Shown here in pieces: positions 34,933 through 43,393 of a stretch of 64,000 nt of DNA. Source of the stretch: an uncultured Roseicyclus sp. (GTDB lineage Bacteria > Pseudomonadota > Alphaproteobacteria > Rhodobacterales > Rhodobacteraceae). The position numbers were made by a program, and so were the translations under genes. The stretch lies in assembly GCA_947494975.1 (NCBI GenBank), contig CANLXA010000003.1:248001-312000 (forward strand), written 5' to 3'. Each line of letters opens with the position of its first letter. Within the stretch, counting starts at the first letter, position 1. Under the pieces are notes generated by a model. That model saw only the letters and a program-made list of their open reading frames with translations. It ran no database searches and was not told the DNA's origin.

Positions 34933-35152
34933 GACGGCGCTTCAACTCCCGCAGGATATGGACCCGGATGGCCGAGGCGAGGCCCGCCGAGACGCCGCGC
35001 CCGGCGTCGATCTCTGCCGCGAGATCATTGATGGATTGGCCACGCCGCCGCGCAAGGGCCTGAAACTCTTCCCAAAACGCATCTTCAAGCGAGACGCTGG
35101 TCCGATGCCCCCGCAACGTCAAGGAATGCTTCTTGGGCCGGGCATCCGTCAT
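34919..35152 (-). CDS. Ribbon-helix-helix domain protein
   Basis: 77 residues. The segment H-S-L-T-L-R-G-H-R-T-S-V-S-L-E-D-A-F-W-E-E-F is a ribbon-helix-helix core of the RHH_4 type, followed by helices around S-I-N-D-L-A-A-E-I-D. Such proteins are usually dimeric DNA binders. It is the last gene of a four-gene unit with fumC, each overlapping the next by 4 nt, so it may act on that operon. The C-terminal part lies over the P450 3' end on the other strand. Confidence 0.8.
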   Translation of the reverse strand: MTDARPKKHSLTLRGHRTSVSLEDAFWEEFQALARRRGQSINDLAAEIDAGRGVSAGLASAIRVHILRELKRRLSDG

Positions 35153-35331
35153 TCCGGGTCGCGCTCGTGATTGTCCAGATGACGGTCTCTGCGCGCCGTC
35201 GCGGCCTCATCCGCCGCGCGCTCCGCCTTTGTCCGCCCGTGCCTGGCGGCATTGGCATCGGCCTGCCGCCGCTTGTCATCGCGCGCGCGGGTCTTGCGCG
35301 CGCGGGACAGGCTGACGACCTTGCCGCTCAT
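35149..35331 (-). CDS. DUF4169 family protein
   Basis: 60 residues, very basic and Arg/Lys/Ala-rich: V-V-S-L-S-R-A-R-K-T-R-A-R-x-D-K-R-R-Q-A-D-A-N-A-A. This is the DUF4169 pattern, a small alphaproteobacterial family of unknown function, expected to be one long helix. It overlaps the VOC gene upstream and the ribbon-helix-helix gene downstream by 4 nt each. The charge suggests nucleic acid contact, which is inference. Confidence 0.8.
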   Translation of the reverse strand: MSGKVVSLSRARKTRARDDKRRQADANAARHGRTKAERAADEAATARRDRHLDNHERDPE

Positions 35332-35707
35332 GCGCGCGCGCCGTACCGCAATTGCCAGGAAATGCCGAAGCGATCCTCGACCCACGCAAAGCGCTCGGCA
35401 AAATCATAGGCATCCACCGGCATCATGACGGATCCGTTTTCGGCCAGAACCGAAGAGACCTCGTCCACGCGGTCGGGTGTCTGCAAATCGACCAGAAAGG
35501 ACCAGGACGGCGTCGGGGCAAAGTCGTGGGGCTCGGGACTGTCGAAGAGGGTGAAGGACAAATCGCCAAGGCTCAGATGCCACAAGGCGGCGGGCCCCGC
35601 GGGCGGGTCAGCCTTAAGATCGGGGAAGGCGCGGGTCCAGAGCGCGATGGCATCCCCTGCCACGCCGCCCTGCAGCATCAGGTGCGGCCGGATCCGGACC
35701 GGATCGC

Positions 35708-35711
<4 letters not shown>
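35328..35711 (-). CDS. VOC-family (PhnB/glyoxalase-like) protein
   Basis: 127 residues. Paired beta-alpha-beta-beta-beta modules: [15 protein letters not shown] near the N-terminus and the C-terminal [14 protein letters not shown] typical of PhnB-like VOC proteins. Metal ligands of true glyoxalase are not all present, so the catalytic role is unclear. It starts inside the fumC stop codon (ATGA overlap). Confidence 0.85.
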
Positions 35712-37108
<1,397 letters not shown>

Positions 37109-37211
37109 CGCGGCTCTCCAGTGTCCTGTCGGACGCTGTTAAACCAAGGGCGGGCCGCGATGTCCATGAGCCGCCCGCGCGATCGGGGCGCAGGCGGCCA
37201 TGTTTGCGCCA

Positions 37212-37685
37212 TCAGGCGGCGGCGCGCTGCACCGTCTCGCCGCGTTCGACATAGGCCTTGTTGCCGTCCACCACCTTGGCCAGCAATTTGCGCATCTGCG
37301 GCCTCATCATCGGCAGCATCAATTTGCCGAAGAGGCCCATGGGCGGGGTGAACTCCATGGTGAACGTCACCTCCGACCGGGTCGGGCCAAGGGCGCGAAA
37401 CTCGAAGATGCCCTTGGCGTCCTTCATCGGCATCGATGTCTCGAAGATGTCGATCACCAGTCTGCGGTGTTTTTCGTAACCTATAACACGTTCTTTCAGG
37501 TAATTTCTGCCATCCGACAGGTCGCAGTGACGCACGGCGCCCATGCCGGTGGGCGCGGAATTGCCCACCATGTAGGAGCGGCTGAGATTCGGGTTGAAAT
37601 CGGCCATCGCGGCCAGATCGTCCCAGCTGTTCCAGAGCTGATCAAGCGGGGCGTTGACGGTTCGGGTCACGGAAACGGAAGCCAT
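37212..37685 (-). CDS. SRPBCC-family (polyketide cyclase/dehydrase-like) protein
   Basis: 157 residues. The START/SRPBCC pattern is visible: V-S-V-T-R-T-V-N-A-P-L-D-Q-L-W start, then W-D-D-L-A-A-M-A-D-F and a long C-terminal helix. These proteins bind hydrophobic ligands; no catalytic motif is defined. It lies 28 nt after the haloalkane dehalogenase gene in the same direction, so the two are probably one transcript. Confidence 0.85.
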   Translation of the reverse strand: MASVSVTRTVNAPLDQLWNSWDDLAAMADFNPNLSRSYMVGNSAPTGMGAVRHCDLSDGRNYLKERVIGYEKHRRLVIDIFETSMPMKDAKGIFEFRALGPTRSEVTFTMEFTPPMGLFGKLMLPMMRPQMRKLLAKVVDGNKAYVERGETVQRAAA

Positions 37686-37713
37686 GCTTTGGGTCCTTTC
37701 GAGGGGAGGGGGT

Positions 37714-38676
37714 TCAGAGGGTGAGGGTCCAGTCGGCCAGGGCCTGGCCGATCTGATCGGGGTAATCTTCCTGGACGAAATGCGCGCCGGGGCCGAGATC
37801 CACGGCGGTCAGGTTCGCCATGTTGGCCCGCAGGAAGGCCGCTGCCTGGGGTGGGATCAGCGCGCCGGGAGTGACGTGGAACATCAGTTTCGGTAGGTCG
37901 TTCTCCAGCATCCACGCGCCGTAACGGGTGATCACCTCCGCCGTGTGGGCGGGCTCCCCCGCAATGGGCACTTCGCGCGGCCATTGCAGGGTGGGGCGGC
38001 GGCTTGCCGGGGTGGGGAAGGGCGCGCGGTAGGCGGCCATCACGTCATCGGACAGGGGCTGCAACGTACCGAAATTCCGCAAGATCTCCTCGACGAAGAC
38101 ATTGCCGTGCAACACGGCCTCCTCTCCCGCCGGGGACCGTAGCATGGCGAAAAGCTCATTGGCGGGCGGGCCCATCGCCTGCAGAGAGGCAAACGGCATG
38201 GCGGGGGGCAGCATCGCCTCCATGAACGCAATGGCAGAGACCCGGTCGCGATTCTGTTCGGCCCAGTCGAAGCCAAGCGCACTGCCCCAATCGTGCAGGA
38301 CAAGGATGACGTCCTGCAGGTCCAGCGCGTCGAGAAGCCCGTGCAGATGCTCCGCATGATCGGCATAGGTATAGGCCAGATCCGGCTGCGCGCTGTCGCC
38401 CATCCCGATCAGGTCGGGCGCAATCGCGCGGTGGGTGGCGGTGACATAGGGGATGATGTTCCGCCACAGGTAGGACGAGGTCGGATTGCCGTGCAGGAAC
38501 ACGATGGGCTGGCCCGCGCCGGTATCGACATAGGCCATCCGATGGCCTCCAATCGCCAGGCGCGACTTGCGGTAGGGAAAGCCGTGGCCATCGGCGTGCA
38601 GGAGGCCGGGGCCGAGCGCCAGGGGCAGCGGCAGGGTGATGGCGGCGGTGGAGGATAGGAAGGTGCGGCGGTCCAT
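37714..38676 (-). CDS. Haloalkane dehalogenase-like alpha/beta hydrolase with Tat signal
   Basis: 320 residues. The pentad of subfamily II haloalkane dehalogenases is complete: Asn64 (H-G-N-P-T-S-S-Y), nucleophile Asp129 with halide-binding Trp130 (L-H-D-W-G-S-A-L-G-F-D-W-A), acid Glu153 (F-M-E-A-M) and base His299 (G-A-H-F-V-Q-E-D). Spacings fit DhaA. The N-terminus D-R-R-T-F-L-S-S followed by a hydrophobic stretch is a twin-arginine signal, implying folded export to the periplasm. Activity on halogenated substrates is inferred from the residues. Divergent from a LysR gene. Confidence 0.88.
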   Translation of the reverse strand: MDRRTFLSSTAAITLPLPLALGPGLLHADGHGFPYRKSRLAIGGHRMAYVDTGAGQPIVFLHGNPTSSYLWRNIIPYVTATHRAIAPDLIGMGDSAQPDLAYTYADHAEHLHGLLDALDLQDVILVLHDWGSALGFDWAEQNRDRVSAIAFMEAMLPPAMPFASLQAMGPPANELFAMLRSPAGEEAVLHGNVFVEEILRNFGTLQPLSDDVMAAYRAPFPTPASRRPTLQWPREVPIAGEPAHTAEVITRYGAWMLENDLPKLMFHVTPGALIPPQAAAFLRANMANLTAVDLGPGAHFVQEDYPDQIGQALADWTLTL

Positions 38677-38689
38677 GATCGGGTCTCCT

Positions 38690-38707
38690 GTTTCGGTTGA
38701 GGGAAAC
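38690..38707. promoter_or_regulatory. Possible LysR-type operator
   Basis: GTTTC-N8-GAAAC contains a T-N11-A core inside a dyad, 14 nt upstream of the dehalogenase start and in the 127-nt gap shared with the LysR gene. It fits a LysR box in form; other weak dyads exist in the gap. Confidence 0.35.
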
Positions 38708-38803
38708 CTAAGCGGCGCGAATTCGATCCAGAACGCCCAAGTTTCAGACGGCATGGTTCGAAAACGATCCACTTCGGGCGCGGTTATGTGCTAGACGGGC
38801 CGG

Positions 38804-39682
38804 ATGGATTGGACCGGACTTCCCTATTTCCTGGCGGTCGCGCGGGGCGGATCGCTGCGCGCGGCGGCCGAGGATATGGGCGCGACCCATGCGACGGTGG
38901 ACCGGCACCTGCGCAGCCTTGAGGCGGCCTATGGGGTTCGTTTGTTTGATCGCACGCCGCGCGGCCTTGTCCTGACTCAGGCGGGCGAAACCCTGCTGCC
39001 GCAGGCCGAGGAGGCCGAAGCCTCCGTCATCGCGGCGCGGCGGCGGCTTCAGGGCCTCGACCGCGAGGCCTCCGGGCGCATCCGTCTGACGATGCCGCCC
39101 GCCTTCGCCTTTGACATCATCGCGCCGATCCTGGGGGCGTTTGCGGCCCAATACCCGGCGATCGAGCTGGATATCGACCTGTCGAACCGCATCCAGAACC
39201 TCGCCCGCGCCGAGGTGGACGTGTCGATCCGCGTCGGCTTTTCGGTGGATGACGACGTGACCGGCCGCAAGGTTCTGCAATATGCCGCGCGGCCCTATGC
39301 GAGCCAAAGCTATCTGGATGCCCATTGGGAGGGCCGCGGCGCGCAGGGCGAAGGGCTGCACTGGATCGGGTGGGGCGACAACGGCGCGTGGCGCAAGGAG
39401 ACGGCGTTTCCCAAGGCGGCCCTGCGCCATTCGGCGAACGGGGCCTATATGCAGATCAACCTGGTCCGGGCGGGCCTTGGGATGGGCACGCTCCCGGTGA
39501 TCTTCGCGCAGCACATGCCGGATCTGGTGGCGGTTCCGGGGACGGAGGCGTTTCTCGACCGCTCGATCTGGATCCTGCTGCATTCGGACCTCAAGCGCAC
39601 CACGCGGGTGCGGCTTCTGGTCGATTACCTGTCCCAGGCGCTCCGCGCGCAGCGGGCGGCGTTTCTCGGGCCCTTGGCGTAG
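38804..39682 (+). CDS. LysR-family transcriptional regulator
   Basis: 292 residues. N-terminal winged helix: F-L-A-V-A-R-G-G-S-L-R-A-A-A-E-D-M-G-A-T-H with R-L-F-D-R-T-P-R-G. A C-terminal periplasmic-binding-like effector domain follows (from ~90). It is divergently oriented to the dehalogenase-SRPBCC pair, the usual place for a LysR protein to control its neighbour and itself. The ligand is unknown; a halogenated compound or its product is a guess. Confidence 0.9.
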   Translation: MDWTGLPYFLAVARGGSLRAAAEDMGATHATVDRHLRSLEAAYGVRLFDRTPRGLVLTQAGETLLPQAEEAEASVIAARRRLQGLDREASGRIRLTMPPAFAFDIIAPILGAFAAQYPAIELDIDLSNRIQNLARAEVDVSIRVGFSVDDDVTGRKVLQYAARPYASQSYLDAHWEGRGAQGEGLHWIGWGDNGAWRKETAFPKAALRHSANGAYMQINLVRAGLGMGTLPVIFAQHMPDLVAVPGTEAFLDRSIWILLHSDLKRTTRVRLLVDYLSQALRAQRAAFLGPLA

Positions 39683-39688
39683 GTCGGC

Positions 39689-40249
39689 CTAGGCGGCCTG
39701 CGTGAAGCGGTAGACGCGGGCGGGCGGCATGTTCCACCAGATCTTGCCGCTCTTGCGCCAGTCCAACCCCAACTCCTCGCGCACCACGCGGGTGACGGGC
39801 GGCTTGGGCCCATAGGTGAATTGCACATATTGCCCGCCGGGCCGCACCTTCCTGGCGAAGCCGCCCAGAATATCGCGCTGCAGCTGTACCGGCATCGACA
39901 GGAGCGGCAGGCCGGACACGACGGCCTGCACGTTTTCGACGTCCAGATCGCCGCAATCGCCCGCGCTCATCTGATGGACGTTGAGGCCGGGGAAATTGCC
40001 CCGCAGGCGGTCGCAGAAATCGGGGTTCATCTCGATGGAATGGCACTGTTCCGGCGCGATGCCCGCGCCCAGAATGGCGCGGGTGATGTTACCGGTCCCG
40101 GCGCCGAGTTCGATCACCGGGCCACCGTCCGGGTCCAGCTCCGCCACCATCTCGGCGCAGAGCCCGGCGGAAGAGGGGGCCAATGCCACCACCTGATGCG
40201 GCTTGCGGAAAAGCTGACCCATGAACAGGGCAAAATCACTACGCGCCAC
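39689..40249 (-). CDS. Class I SAM-dependent methyltransferase (PmtA/KsgA-like)
   Basis: 186 residues. SAM-binding motif I is V-I-E-L-G-A-G-T-G-N-I-T-R-A (45-58); the motif IV region V-V-S-G-L-P-L-L-S-M-P resembles phospholipid N-methyltransferases (COG3963) and KsgA relatives. The probable product would be methylated phosphatidylethanolamine, but rRNA-type activity cannot be excluded. The GTG start has GGAGG 6 nt upstream. sspB lies 32 nt away, upstream in the same direction. Confidence 0.78.
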   Translation of the reverse strand: MARSDFALFMGQLFRKPHQVVALAPSSAGLCAEMVAELDPDGGPVIELGAGTGNITRAILGAGIAPEQCHSIEMNPDFCDRLRGNFPGLNVHQMSAGDCGDLDVENVQAVVSGLPLLSMPVQLQRDILGGFARKVRPGGQYVQFTYGPKPPVTRVVREELGLDWRKSGKIWWNMPPARVYRFTQAA

Positions 40250-40281
40250 GCTCGGCCTCCGGGAAACAGGGAATACTGGGC

Positions 40282-40782
40282 TCAGTGGTTCTTGCGGAAC
40301 CTGTCGAGGCTGACAACTTCGGCATCGTGGGGGGCATCGGCCGCGGCCTCGATATCGGGCTCCCCACCGGGATCGTCATCGGGGGCCGGGGGATCGCCGT
40401 CGGGGCCATCCTCCTCCTCATCGGTGCGCTCAAACCGCCAGCCGAACTCCACGGACGGGTCCACGAAGGTCAGGATCGCATCATAGGGCACCGTAAGCCG
40501 CTCGGGCGCGTCGCCGAAATTGAGCGTGATGGCAAAGCCCTCTTCGGTGACGACCAGATCATCATACCAGTTCTGGATCACAATCATCATCTCTTCGGGG
40601 TAGCGATCGCGCAGCCAATCGGCGAGGTCGACGCCCGGATTGCGCGTGTCGAAGGTGATGAAGAAATGATGCTCGCCGGGCAGGCCGTCTTGCGCCACAC
40701 CATCCAGAACCTGCCGGATCACGCCGCACACGGCCTCGTGCATCAGGCGGCCGTAGGGGATGGTGGGGGTCGTCTCAGTCAT
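40282..40782 (-). CDS. sspB: ClpXP protease specificity-enhancing factor SspB
   Basis: 166 residues. The folded domain (about 1-125, Y-G-R-L-M-H-E-A and H-H-F-F-I-T-F-D-T) binds ssrA-tagged proteins. The acidic Asp/Pro linker ends in a basic-hydrophobic V-V-S-L-D-R-F-R-K tail that docks on ClpX. This is the alphaproteobacterial SspB form. The ssrA gene itself lies about 0.6 kb upstream on the same strand, an apt neighbour because SspB delivers tmRNA-tagged products to ClpXP. Confidence 0.93.
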   Translation of the reverse strand: MTETTPTIPYGRLMHEAVCGVIRQVLDGVAQDGLPGEHHFFITFDTRNPGVDLADWLRDRYPEEMMIVIQNWYDDLVVTEEGFAITLNFGDAPERLTVPYDAILTFVDPSVEFGWRFERTDEEEDGPDGDPPAPDDDPGGEPDIEAAADAPHDAEVVSLDRFRKNH

Positions 40783-40874
40783 GGAACACCGAACTTCTGG
40801 CAGCGGAAGCTGATGGCCTCACCATAGTAGATTCGCTGTCAGATGAAAGCCGCGCGCTGGCGGCCCGGTCCGCG

Positions 40875-41240
40875 TCAGGCCGGGGGCAGGTTGGCCAGAA
40901 CCAGCCAGGCCGCCAATGCGGCTTCGGTGCCGAAGAACGTCCAGCTTTGGCGCGAGGCCGCATCGTCGCGCAGGATCGAGGTGACGCGCCCCACGGCGGC
41001 GCCCGCATAGGCCAAACCCAGCGCAATCCACGCCATCGGCTCGTTGAGGATCATCACGCCCATGCCGATCCCGACAAACAGGCATCCCGAGACCGCCGAC
41101 ACCTCGGTATAGGCCATGTTGGTGGGCCCGGATTTCATATCCAGCACCGACATCGTCCATCGTGGCGCGAGCCACCCGCACAGACCAAGGCCGATGGTCA
41201 GGATGGCAACGGCGAAGTTGACGTAGTCGATGGCGGTCAT
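40875..41240 (-). CDS. Small integral membrane protein (DUF4345-like)
   Basis: 121 residues with four hydrophobic segments (about 8-27, 45-63, 67-88, 100-118). The A-G-A-A-V-G-R-V-T-S-I-L-R-D-D segment between helices 3 and 4 resembles DUF4345 proteins. The chosen ATG gives a start directly before the first membrane helix; longer readings run into the tmRNA 3' region. Function unknown. Only a weak ribosome site (GGACAA) is seen. Confidence 0.6.
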   Translation of the reverse strand: MTAIDYVNFAVAILTIGLGLCGWLAPRWTMSVLDMKSGPTNMAYTEVSAVSGCLFVGIGMGVMILNEPMAWIALGLAYAGAAVGRVTSILRDDAASRQSWTFFGTEAALAAWLVLANLPPA

Positions 41241-41379
41241 GGATTGTCCGGTCTTTTGTTGCTTGCGTAATAGATAAACGGGCGGTCCGGCCGATCGGAT
41301 CACTTGTGGATGAAAAAAGTGGCAAGGCGCGGGCAAGACAGGTGCGGGCGCGGGACATGAGATGGTGTTGGGGGGAAAG

Positions 41380-41700
41380 TGCCGGATTCTGTTGCCAGGC
41401 TCCGGCGGGCCCCGCCAGCTCTGGCTAGAGAACTGGGCTTAAAGTCGGCGACTCAGGACAGCTTACGCTGCGAGAGCCATTGCCGGAGCACGGTTGTCAT
41501 TTGCAACTGTACGATGTGTACCGATAACGGTGGTAACTCACCGGGACAAAGCTAACCCCTTTAGACGTTCGTCGATCCTATTTCGGCCCCATCTGTCCCC
41601 AAATGAGGGAGTGGTTGGTGGAGCCGCCGGGTACCGCCCCCGGGTCCGATCCGCTTATTACGAGCGCGTTTATGTCCATAGTCCCCGAAGAGACCCTCAA
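41380..41700 (-). ncRNA. ssrA: Circularly permuted two-piece tmRNA
   Basis: Rescues stalled ribosomes and tags their products. In the minus-strand reading the acceptor piece comes first and ends in CGGCTCC-A-CCA (CCA at 41616-41618). A 25-nt intervening segment follows, then the coding piece starting GGGGCCG at 41590 with GGATCGACG close by. GGGGCCG and CGGCTCC pair as a 7-bp acceptor stem (one G-U). The tag frame at 41463-41504 reads ANDNRAPAMALAA followed by TAA. The T-stem CCGGG/CCCGG closes an atypical loop GGCGGTA. Outer ends are approximate; the coding piece probably ends in hairpins near 41380-41425. Confidence 0.93.
41463..41504 (-). other. tmRNA tag-peptide reading frame
   Basis: Thirteen codons from the resume codon GCA to TAA give ANDNRAPAMALAA. 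The Ala-Asn-Asp start (SspB side) and Leu-Ala-Ala end (ClpX degron) match known ssrA tags. sspB is encoded just downstream. Confidence 0.93.
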
Positions 41701-41729
41701 GACATACGGAGGCGCGGCCTTGATTTCAA
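41701..41729 (-). promoter_or_regulatory. Putative ssrA promoter overlapping the GntR stop codon
   Basis: On the minus strand TTGAAA (41724-41729), a 17-nt spacer and TATGTC (41701-41706) would start transcription near 41694, just ahead of the acceptor piece. The -35 box contains the TGA stop of the GntR gene, so the RNA gene has no other upstream space. Confidence 0.5.
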
Positions 41730-42340
41730 GGGGTTGCGGGGGATTGATGCTGCGCCTCCAGCAGGGCGCGCATCGTGCCGACACGGGTGGCGGCGGCCAT
41801 CCGGGCCATGACCTCGCGCAGCCGCCCGTCGATGCCCGAGGGTGCCGCGGCGGCCTCGGCCATGCGCCAGCGAAACAGCCGCCAGAGCGCGGCCTTCAGC
41901 GCCTCGCCCAGGATGTCGTTCGACATCTCGTCGGTGATCATCTGCAGGGAGGTGGCCCGGATCGTGAAATTGGTTTCGAGATCGATGGTATCCGCCGCGC
42001 TGACCTGCCGTTCCAGCGCGTTGATATAGGTGTTCACCTCAACCGAAAGCGGCCTGTCGCCCTCGATCTCGGCGGCCACACGCAGCAGGGCGAAGGCCAG
42101 CTTGATGTCATCGTCGCGCCGCGCTTCATCGAGGGGCGAGACGACCGTGCCCACGCCCGAGCGCACCTCAACCAGCCGCTCATAGGCCAGCCGCTGCAGC
42201 GCCTGACGCACCGGCGTGCGGGAGACGCCGAATTCGATCGCCAGCGTCTGTTCATGGAGAACCGGGCTCGCGGTGGGCGGCTCAAGGCAAATGCGTTTGC
42301 GCAACGCATCGGCAATCGAATCGGCATTGTGTTTGGGCAT
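41726..42340 (-). CDS. GntR-family transcriptional regulator
   Basis: 204 residues. Winged helix at the N-terminus (L-A-I-E-F-G-V-S-R-T-P-V-R-Q-A-L-Q-R-L) and an all-helical effector-binding FCD-type domain in the rest, somewhat short for the family. GntR/FCD proteins respond to small organic acids or sugars. A GTATA-N4-TATAC dyad lies 45 nt upstream of its start, in the gap shared with the phosphatase-like gene, so autoregulation and control of that gene are likely. Confidence 0.87.
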   Translation of the reverse strand: MPKHNADSIADALRKRICLEPPTASPVLHEQTLAIEFGVSRTPVRQALQRLAYERLVEVRSGVGTVVSPLDEARRDDDIKLAFALLRVAAEIEGDRPLSVEVNTYINALERQVSAADTIDLETNFTIRATSLQMITDEMSNDILGEALKAALWRLFRWRMAEAAAAPSGIDGRLREVMARMAAATRVGTMRALLEAQHQSPATP

Positions 42341-42385
42341 GGTGACAGACGCTCCGGCGATTTAATTGCACCCCAGATAGTAAAG

Positions 42386-42399
42386 GTATAACCGTATAC
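42386..42399. promoter_or_regulatory. Putative GntR operator, site 1 (GTATA-N4-TATAC)
   Basis: GTATAACCGTATAC is a 14-bp dyad between the divergent GntR and phosphatase-like genes. A near-identical site overlaps the -10 box of the small RNA promoter at 43090-43103. Confidence 0.5.
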
Positions 42400-42413
42400 A
42401 GGTGTAAAGCACA

Positions 42414-43010
42414 GTGGCCGCCTGCGCGCGGCCATGGAAGACTGAAGGAAGAATTATCGACAATTCAATTGGTTTGCCGGGGTCGATCCGGGCGATCATC
42501 CCCCATCCCCATGGTGGAAAAATTGCCATGGCCGGGTTTCCCGGCCTCGATACCGGCTTTGACGGATCTGCCGTATTCACACCGGAGAGCTGCGAGGACA
42601 CGTTGAAGGGCCTTGCGGCCCATGGAACCCGTATGCTCATCGTATTGGTCGAGCGGGATGAGCTGGACGAGATCGGCTTCGCGCTTTTGGAGCGGACGGC
42701 CAAGGATCTGGGTCTGGCCGTTCAACACTTTCCCATTGTTGACTACTCCGTGCCCTCCGACGATCTGCGGCGGGCCTGGGAGGACGGGCGCGCCGAACGG
42801 GAGGCCCTGTTGCGGGGCGGCGGAACGCTCGCATTCTCGTGCCAATACGGGGCCGGGCGCAGCGGGTTGATGGCGTCTTGGACTCTGATGGAGGCCGGTT
42901 TGGGGGCGGCGCAGGCGATGTATATCGTGCGCGGCCATTTCCCCGAAGCCGTCGAGAGCGAGGATCAGGAGACGTGGCTTTTGGCACAGGAGGCGGGCAT
43001 CCGGGGGTGA
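42414..43010 (+). CDS. Dual-specificity/tyrosine phosphatase-like protein, start uncertain
   Basis: Up to 198 residues. The CX5R phosphate-binding loop is intact as S-C-Q-Y-G-A-G-R-S-G (Cys143, Arg149, counted from the GTG), and P-I-V-D-Y (Asp110) could supply the general acid. Similar small cysteine phosphatases are scattered through roseobacters with unknown substrates. The N-terminus is unclear: the listed start is a GTG at the start of the open frame; a TTG at 42474 or later codons are possible, and the AAGGAA site at 42445 fits none of them well. Flanked on both sides by GTATA-type dyads. Confidence 0.7.
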   Translation: MAACARPWKTEGRIIDNSIGLPGSIRAIIPHPHGGKIAMAGFPGLDTGFDGSAVFTPESCEDTLKGLAAHGTRMLIVLVERDELDEIGFALLERTAKDLGLAVQHFPIVDYSVPSDDLRRAWEDGRAEREALLRGGGTLAFSCQYGAGRSGLMASWTLMEAGLGAAQAMYIVRGHFPEAVESEDQETWLLAQEAGIRG

Positions 43011-43067
43011 TGCCCCGGGCCCTTCAACCGTATTTCGGCCCAAATACCATCTTGCATTCGAATTCAC

Positions 43068-43103
43068 TTGTCGGGATATGGCGCAACCTGTATACACGTA
43101 TAT
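43068..43103 (+). promoter_or_regulatory. Promoter of small RNA with overlapping GTATA dyad (site 2)
   Basis: TTGTCG, a 17-nt spacer and TATACA (43091-43096) form a good sigma-70 promoter with a predicted start at about 43103-43105. GTATACACGTATAT (43090-43103) repeats the GTATA-N4-TATA dyad of site 1 and covers the -10 box, so a GntR-type repressor could block it. Confidence 0.6.
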
Positions 43104-43298
43104 GAGGCTGGCGAAGTGATTGAAGCGTGCCCGGAGCGATCCGGAAATCACTTCGCCAACCTCACACTCTTGCGGCCGCGGTCGACTTACCCGTGTCGCG
43201 GCTGCGGCGGCAAGAGTAACAAAAAAGGTCGTGCCTGACGGCGGGACAGAAACGACAATCTACCTGAGACGCGCTGGGGCAACCCAAGCGCGTTTTTT
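43104..43298 (+). ncRNA. Candidate structured small RNA, family not recognised
   Basis: About 195 nt between a promoter and an intrinsic terminator, without an open frame or ribosome site. Hairpin 1: 43104-43121 pairs with 43146-43163 (17 of 18 positions), with a lopsided 9/1-nt internal loop and a CCGGA/TCCGG cap closed by a GCGA (GNRA) tetraloop. Hairpin 2: ACTCTTGC/GCAAGAGT plus GCCGCG/CGCGGC with a 16-nt loop (43166-43217). Then an A-rich linker, a small GTCGT/ACGAC hairpin, and the terminator. It does not match tmRNA, 4.5S, 6S or RNase P RNA as I know them. Confidence 0.7.
43269..43298 (+). terminator. Rho-independent terminator of the small RNA
   Basis: ACGCGCT-GGG, loop GCAA, CCC-A-AGCGCGT (10 bp, one bulged A) followed by TTTTT. 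Strong canonical form with no upstream protein gene close enough to need it. Confidence 0.85.
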
Positions 43299-43331
43299 CT
43301 TGTGAACGTCGCGCTGCAACATCTTGAAACC

Positions 43332-43366
43332 AAAAAGAAACGCGCGGAGGCTAAGGCCTCCGCGCG
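43332..43366 (-). terminator. Rho-independent terminator of the binding-protein gene
   Basis: Minus-strand reading: CGCGCGGAGGC, loop CTTA, GCCTCCGCGCG (perfect 11-bp stem), then TTTCTTTTT. It lies 28 nt after the stop codon of the substrate-binding gene and faces the small RNA terminator. Confidence 0.88.
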
Positions 43367-43393
43367 GTCCGGTCACGGGGATGGGAAGGCGGC

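Noticed and set aside
41494-42391. Plus-strand frames crossing the tmRNA and GntR gene
   Set aside because: They run opposite to a structured RNA gene and a clear regulator gene; composition and motifs do not support coding.
43104-43298. Small RNA candidate as 4.5S, 6S or RNase P RNA
   Set aside because: No SRP helix-8 motif, no single long rod with a central bubble, and too short for alphaproteobacterial RNase P RNA.
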